A DNA stretch of 37,469 nt from Draconibacterium orientale. Lineage in GTDB: Bacteria > Bacteroidota > Bacteroidia > Bacteroidales > FEN-979. The notes below the pieces were generated by a model. That model searched no databases and was not told the origin of the DNA. It worked only from the letters and a program-made list of their open reading frames with translations. Shown in pieces: positions 34,436 through 37,469 of the stretch; positions within the stretch are counted from its first letter, which is position 1; the number at the start of each line of letters is the position of its first letter. Position numbers and translations under genes: made by a program. The stretch is taken from positions 1 to 37,469 of the forward strand of contig DYQT01000007.1 of NCBI GenBank assembly GCA_020719165.1, in the 5' to 3' direction.

Positions 34436-35881
34436 TCACTGGGTCAGGAATTTTTCGCATTCAGAACAGACAACGTCATCTTCCACCCCCGAAAACCCAA
34501 ATCCATTCCAGCGGTAGACTGCTGAACGGGTTTCATTGTTAAAGGGGTCGGGATTAATAAATGAATCTTTTCGATGGGTTGCACAAAGAATTCCTTTTTT
34601 CCCGGGAATTAGCGCCGCATCTAATAAAGGCCAGGCCAGGGCAGACCCTCTCCAGCGGGCAATCAGCCCATTTTTGGTTACACTGTAAACGTAAGGCCGA
34701 AGGCCAGCCTCCCGGTCCATATTTGAATAATGCCGCTCAAGCGAGAGGAGATAATCATTTTCGCCATCCAGTTTTGCAACTTCAACGGAAACCACCGGTA
34801 TGGGTTGCGTATGCCAGATTCGTTTGCCATTCAGAAATGCTTCAAGAGACAATTCTCTTGAGGAGAGGCCCTGGTTTGGCGCCGCTTGCAGTGAGATGCC
34901 CGATACTTTGATTGTTTTTCTCATGGCCAGGGAACCAGATACCAAAAATGAGCTGTCTGCCAATTCCGGAAAAAATGAATTTTGGACTGTATGTGTTTTC
35001 AAACAGCGATACGAAAGCACTCCGTTTTTAATAACACAGTCAACCACAAGGCCTTCCTTTGTACTTTGGTATTTCTGGTCAAAAAGATGATTTCCCAGGG
35101 AAAAGAAGACGGGTTTACCCTCCATGATCTCCGGATTTTGAATAACATGCGGATGGTGCCCAATGATCATATCGGCTCCCTGGCGTATCAGCCAAAGAGC
35201 TGATTCCCGCTGATCTTTGTTTGGCCATTCAAGTAATTCACTTCCCCAATGGATGCTCATGACCACCAGATTTGCCAGGTTTTTTGCCAGACGGATTTTT
35301 TGACTCAATGGTATTGAGGGAATTTTTTGGCTATGATGATCCTGGCCCGGGATCAGATTAACGGCTATTATGGCGATAACGGTTTCGTCAAACCGGAAAA
35401 ACCGGGGTGAGTTTTCAAAAGCGACTGCGTCGATGCCAGATTTATTCAAATGGCGAATGGTACGATCTCTGCCGGCAGAACCTAAGTCCATATTGTGGTT
35501 ATTTTCAATGGAAAGGGCAGTAAATCCAGCCTCTTTAATAAATTGTACGTAGGATGATGGAATGGAGAAAGTCAACGAAGGTAAAGGGCCGGTTGGAGTA
35601 CTTATTGTGTCGGCAAACGTTCCTTCCAGATTACCAAAAAGCAGATCAGCAGATTGGAACCGGGAGTTTAAATGAATCCAGGGTGAAAGCTGCCGGCTGT
35701 CAATTTCTTCTTTTACATTCCTTGACAGCATTATATCTCCGGTAAAGACCAGCCTTATTTCCCTGCCGCACCATCCATCGGTTTGAATGACCAGGAACAA
35801 CAGGATCGAGGTTATAAAAACTAATATCCGGAATTTGCCGGATATGATAAGGGTTTGTCCGTTATCATGGGTTTTATCCAT
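34436..35881 (-). CDS. CapA-family metallophosphatase-like protein
   Basis: The 481-residue protein has an N-terminal hydrophobic helix (about 18-35, signal or anchor) and a CapA/PgsA-type calcineurin-like domain: FTGDIMLSR (47-55), GNLEGTF (83-89), ENNHNMDLG (126-134), HWGSE (211-215), GHHPHV (241-246) and FSLGNHLFDQ. CapA proteins take part in polyglutamate capsule synthesis in bacilli; most homologues elsewhere have unknown roles. The C-terminal 200 residues form a separate region, ending in CSECEKFLTQ, that I do not recognise. The start overlaps the end of the DUF3160 gene by 61 bases, so the two are probably cotranscribed. Confidence 0.82.
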   Translation of the reverse strand: MDKTHDNGQTLIISGKFRILVFITSILLFLVIQTDGWCGREIRLVFTGDIMLSRNVKEEIDSRQLSPWIHLNSRFQSADLLFGNLEGTFADTISTPTGPLPSLTFSIPSSYVQFIKEAGFTALSIENNHNMDLGSAGRDRTIRHLNKSGIDAVAFENSPRFFRFDETVIAIIAVNLIPGQDHHSQKIPSIPLSQKIRLAKNLANLVVMSIHWGSELLEWPNKDQRESALWLIRQGADMIIGHHPHVIQNPEIMEGKPVFFSLGNHLFDQKYQSTKEGLVVDCVIKNGVLSYRCLKTHTVQNSFFPELADSSFLVSGSLAMRKTIKVSGISLQAAPNQGLSSRELSLEAFLNGKRIWHTQPIPVVSVEVAKLDGENDYLLSLERHYSNMDREAGLRPYVYSVTKNGLIARWRGSALAWPLLDAALIPGKKGILCATHRKDSFINPDPFNNETRSAVYRWNGFGFSGVEDDVVCSECEKFLTQ

Positions 35882-37469
35882 GGAAGATAGGATTGAGTAT
35901 TTAGGCTGTTTCGCCAGTCGTTGTCATCAAAAAGCTGCTTTGAGGTAAATTCATAGTAGGAATAAACCGACCCTTTCACAATTTCATGTCGGCCATAATA
36001 GGGAATAACATAATCCCATTCCAACGGGTTTCCAACCGCAGCATTCAGGTAGGAAACCAATCGGTCGCCTGCAACATCCGCAATTTTGGGCATCGGATCA
36101 GGGGTTGATAGTGCGAAATCGGGGTTGGAAAGGCTTTTGAATATGAGAAAACAATGCTCGGCAATTGCCCCGACATAGAGTATCTGCTCATAATCTTTGG
36201 AAGAGAGCATCTGACCCTTTCGTTCCTTCTCCGCGATCACCCTGAATTCTCTGGCTGTCTCGACCATCTCCTTCAACCTCTTGGCAATTCCTTCATACAA
36301 TGATCCTTTAGCCTGTTCATAGGATTCATGAATATCAGGTGATTTGGCTATGTTTGCAGGTACATATTTCAGGGTCGCTTCAAAAAGATCAGCAATGGCT
36401 TCAAAAGTATAGGGATCAGGTTCTACATATCCCCGGGGCGCACGTAAAATAATAGCTTCAAATCCGGCTTCACCACATTCGGAGGCTGATCGCTCATTGA
36501 CCAATCCTGTTGCATGACGAAGAGTCGCCCAGGATGCCAATCCGGTTTGAAGTCTTTTTAGTTGCCAAAGGTTCTTGTCGAGATTGTTATTGGCTGAACT
36601 GACGGTGTCGGCCCATTGAACTGCAAGGGCAGTTATCCAGCGGTCGTACAGATTTGAGTTTTTTGAGTTGACTCTGGCCAGGGTTGTGAAATTGTCCTGA
36701 AGATTACCAATAACCTTTCTTAAAGGCGGGTACCTTTCAAAATCATCTTTCAAGATGGAGGTAGCCAACCCATTTCCCAATGATGCTGCAAGATCAAGGC
36801 CTGATGGAATTAATCGCATTCCTCCCGGCCCTTGAACCTGAAGTTCGACAGGCAAGAGCTCATGATATACCGTTGAAAATAGAACTTCATTGTCAAAACC
36901 CCAGGAAAGTGGGAACATTGAAAGATTTGTGCCGGGGTTCTTATTATAAAGTGGCGGACTGTTTTTCACCTGTTTCCATACCAGAGGGCTTCGGGATGGT
37001 GATATAAATCCCATATAGCTTTCAATCCATTTTGAAGCATACGACTGTACATCACGAGGTAGCTGGTTAAGCTCCTCCATGATTTGTTGATTGGTATCAT
37101 AAACAGTTGTGAGATATTTAAACCCCATGAAATATTGCTGCATTTCGGCAGTTGAAGTATAATGGCTTCTGGGTTTCAGTTCGGCATAATCGAAGGCTTT
37201 TTTCAGCACATCAGAGTCAAGAACCCCTTGTGCCCCGATAATTCTGACAACCTCCGGATTTTCATTGTTCCCGGAATGAAGATCGGTCAGAGCTTGAAAA
37301 ACTGGTGACCAGGGGGATACTTTTGAGTTTTCTTTATAATATTGATTTGCTGCATTAACGAATTTCCAAAAGTTTGGAATGGCCTGATCCCGTTCACTAA
37401 TATAAAGATACCTTCATAGGCTGAAGCATACAGTTCCCAGAAAATATCGGTAGGGATTAAATAGGGCCG
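35821..37469 (-). CDS. DUF3160 protein, 5'-truncated by the window and frameshifted
   Basis: The frame from 37414 down to the stop at 35821 encodes about 530 residues with DUF3160 character: SPLVWKQVKNSPPLYNK, NLSMFPLSWGFDNEVLFS, WDYVIPYYGRHEIVKGSVYS and others. The frame closes upstream at a TGA (37414-37416), but a neighbouring frame continues to the window edge and reads RPYLIPTDIFWELYASAYEG. The two join near 37400-37412 if one base is added in the TTTATATTAG stretch, giving ELYASAYEGIFI followed by ISERDQAIPNFWKF. The function of DUF3160 is unknown; members are mostly exported. Whether the lesion is real or an assembly error cannot be told. GTG at 37209 is not the natural start. Confidence 0.8.

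Noticed and set aside
34181-34525. 114-codon plus-strand frame as an intact gene
   Set aside because: It starts at TTG, lacks the signal peptide and catalytic cysteine that lie in another frame upstream, and its last part is antisense to the capA-like gene; it is the middle of the amidase pseudogene.

Overview
The window looks like a chromosomal segment of an anaerobic member of the Bacteroidota. The evidence is a type IX secretion C-terminal sorting domain, several Bacteroidota-type lipoproteins, a periplasmic propeller/Y_Y_Y sensor fused to a LuxR-type helix-turn-helix, TAnnTTTG-like promoter elements, and a complete Flx-Hdr oxidoreductase operon. Species cannot be told from the sequence.

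Region 1 (about 300-7133) is a tightly packed operon, hdrC-hdrB-hdrA-flxD-flxC-flxB-flxA. The order and domain content match the FlxABCD-HdrABC complex known from Desulfovibrio, an NADH-linked, probably electron-bifurcating heterodisulfide-reductase-like enzyme. A seven-copy 8-bp tandem repeat separates the last gene from the rest.

Region 2 (7134-11049) is accessory. It has a GxxExxY-family protein between two CACAGAG/CTCTGTG repeat blocks, a decayed small secreted-protein gene, and a SWIM-SNF2 helicase on the minus strand.

Region 3 (11050-32557) is a polysaccharide utilisation locus that I read as acting on beta-1,3/1,6-glucan of the laminarin type. It encodes a one-protein sensor-regulator broken by a stop codon and a frameshift, a T9SS-secreted protein with two duplicated carbohydrate-binding-like modules, a large GH149/GH161-type beta-1,3-glucan phosphorylase, two GH17 enzymes without signal peptides, two GPH-family sugar symporters, a multi-module surface lipoprotein, a GH16 laminarinase lipoprotein, a GH30 lipoprotein and an exported mutarotase-like protein. 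There is no SusC/SusD pair. In its place is a 1047-residue protein joining a clan GH-A glycosidase domain to a C-terminal outer-membrane beta-barrel. Proposed flow: GH16 and GH30 cut glucan at the surface, the GH-barrel fusion admits and trims the fragments, the GPH symporters carry them across the inner membrane, and the cytoplasmic GH17s and phosphorylase finish degradation to glucose-1-phosphate.

Region 4 (32596-37469, mostly minus strand) carries an alpha/beta-hydrolase lipoprotein, a short TolC-like remnant, a pseudogene of a linear amide C-N hydrolase (plus strand), a CapA-family protein, and a DUF3160 gene that runs off the window and is frameshifted. Nonsense and frameshift lesions occur in several places, so either gene decay or consensus errors should be considered.
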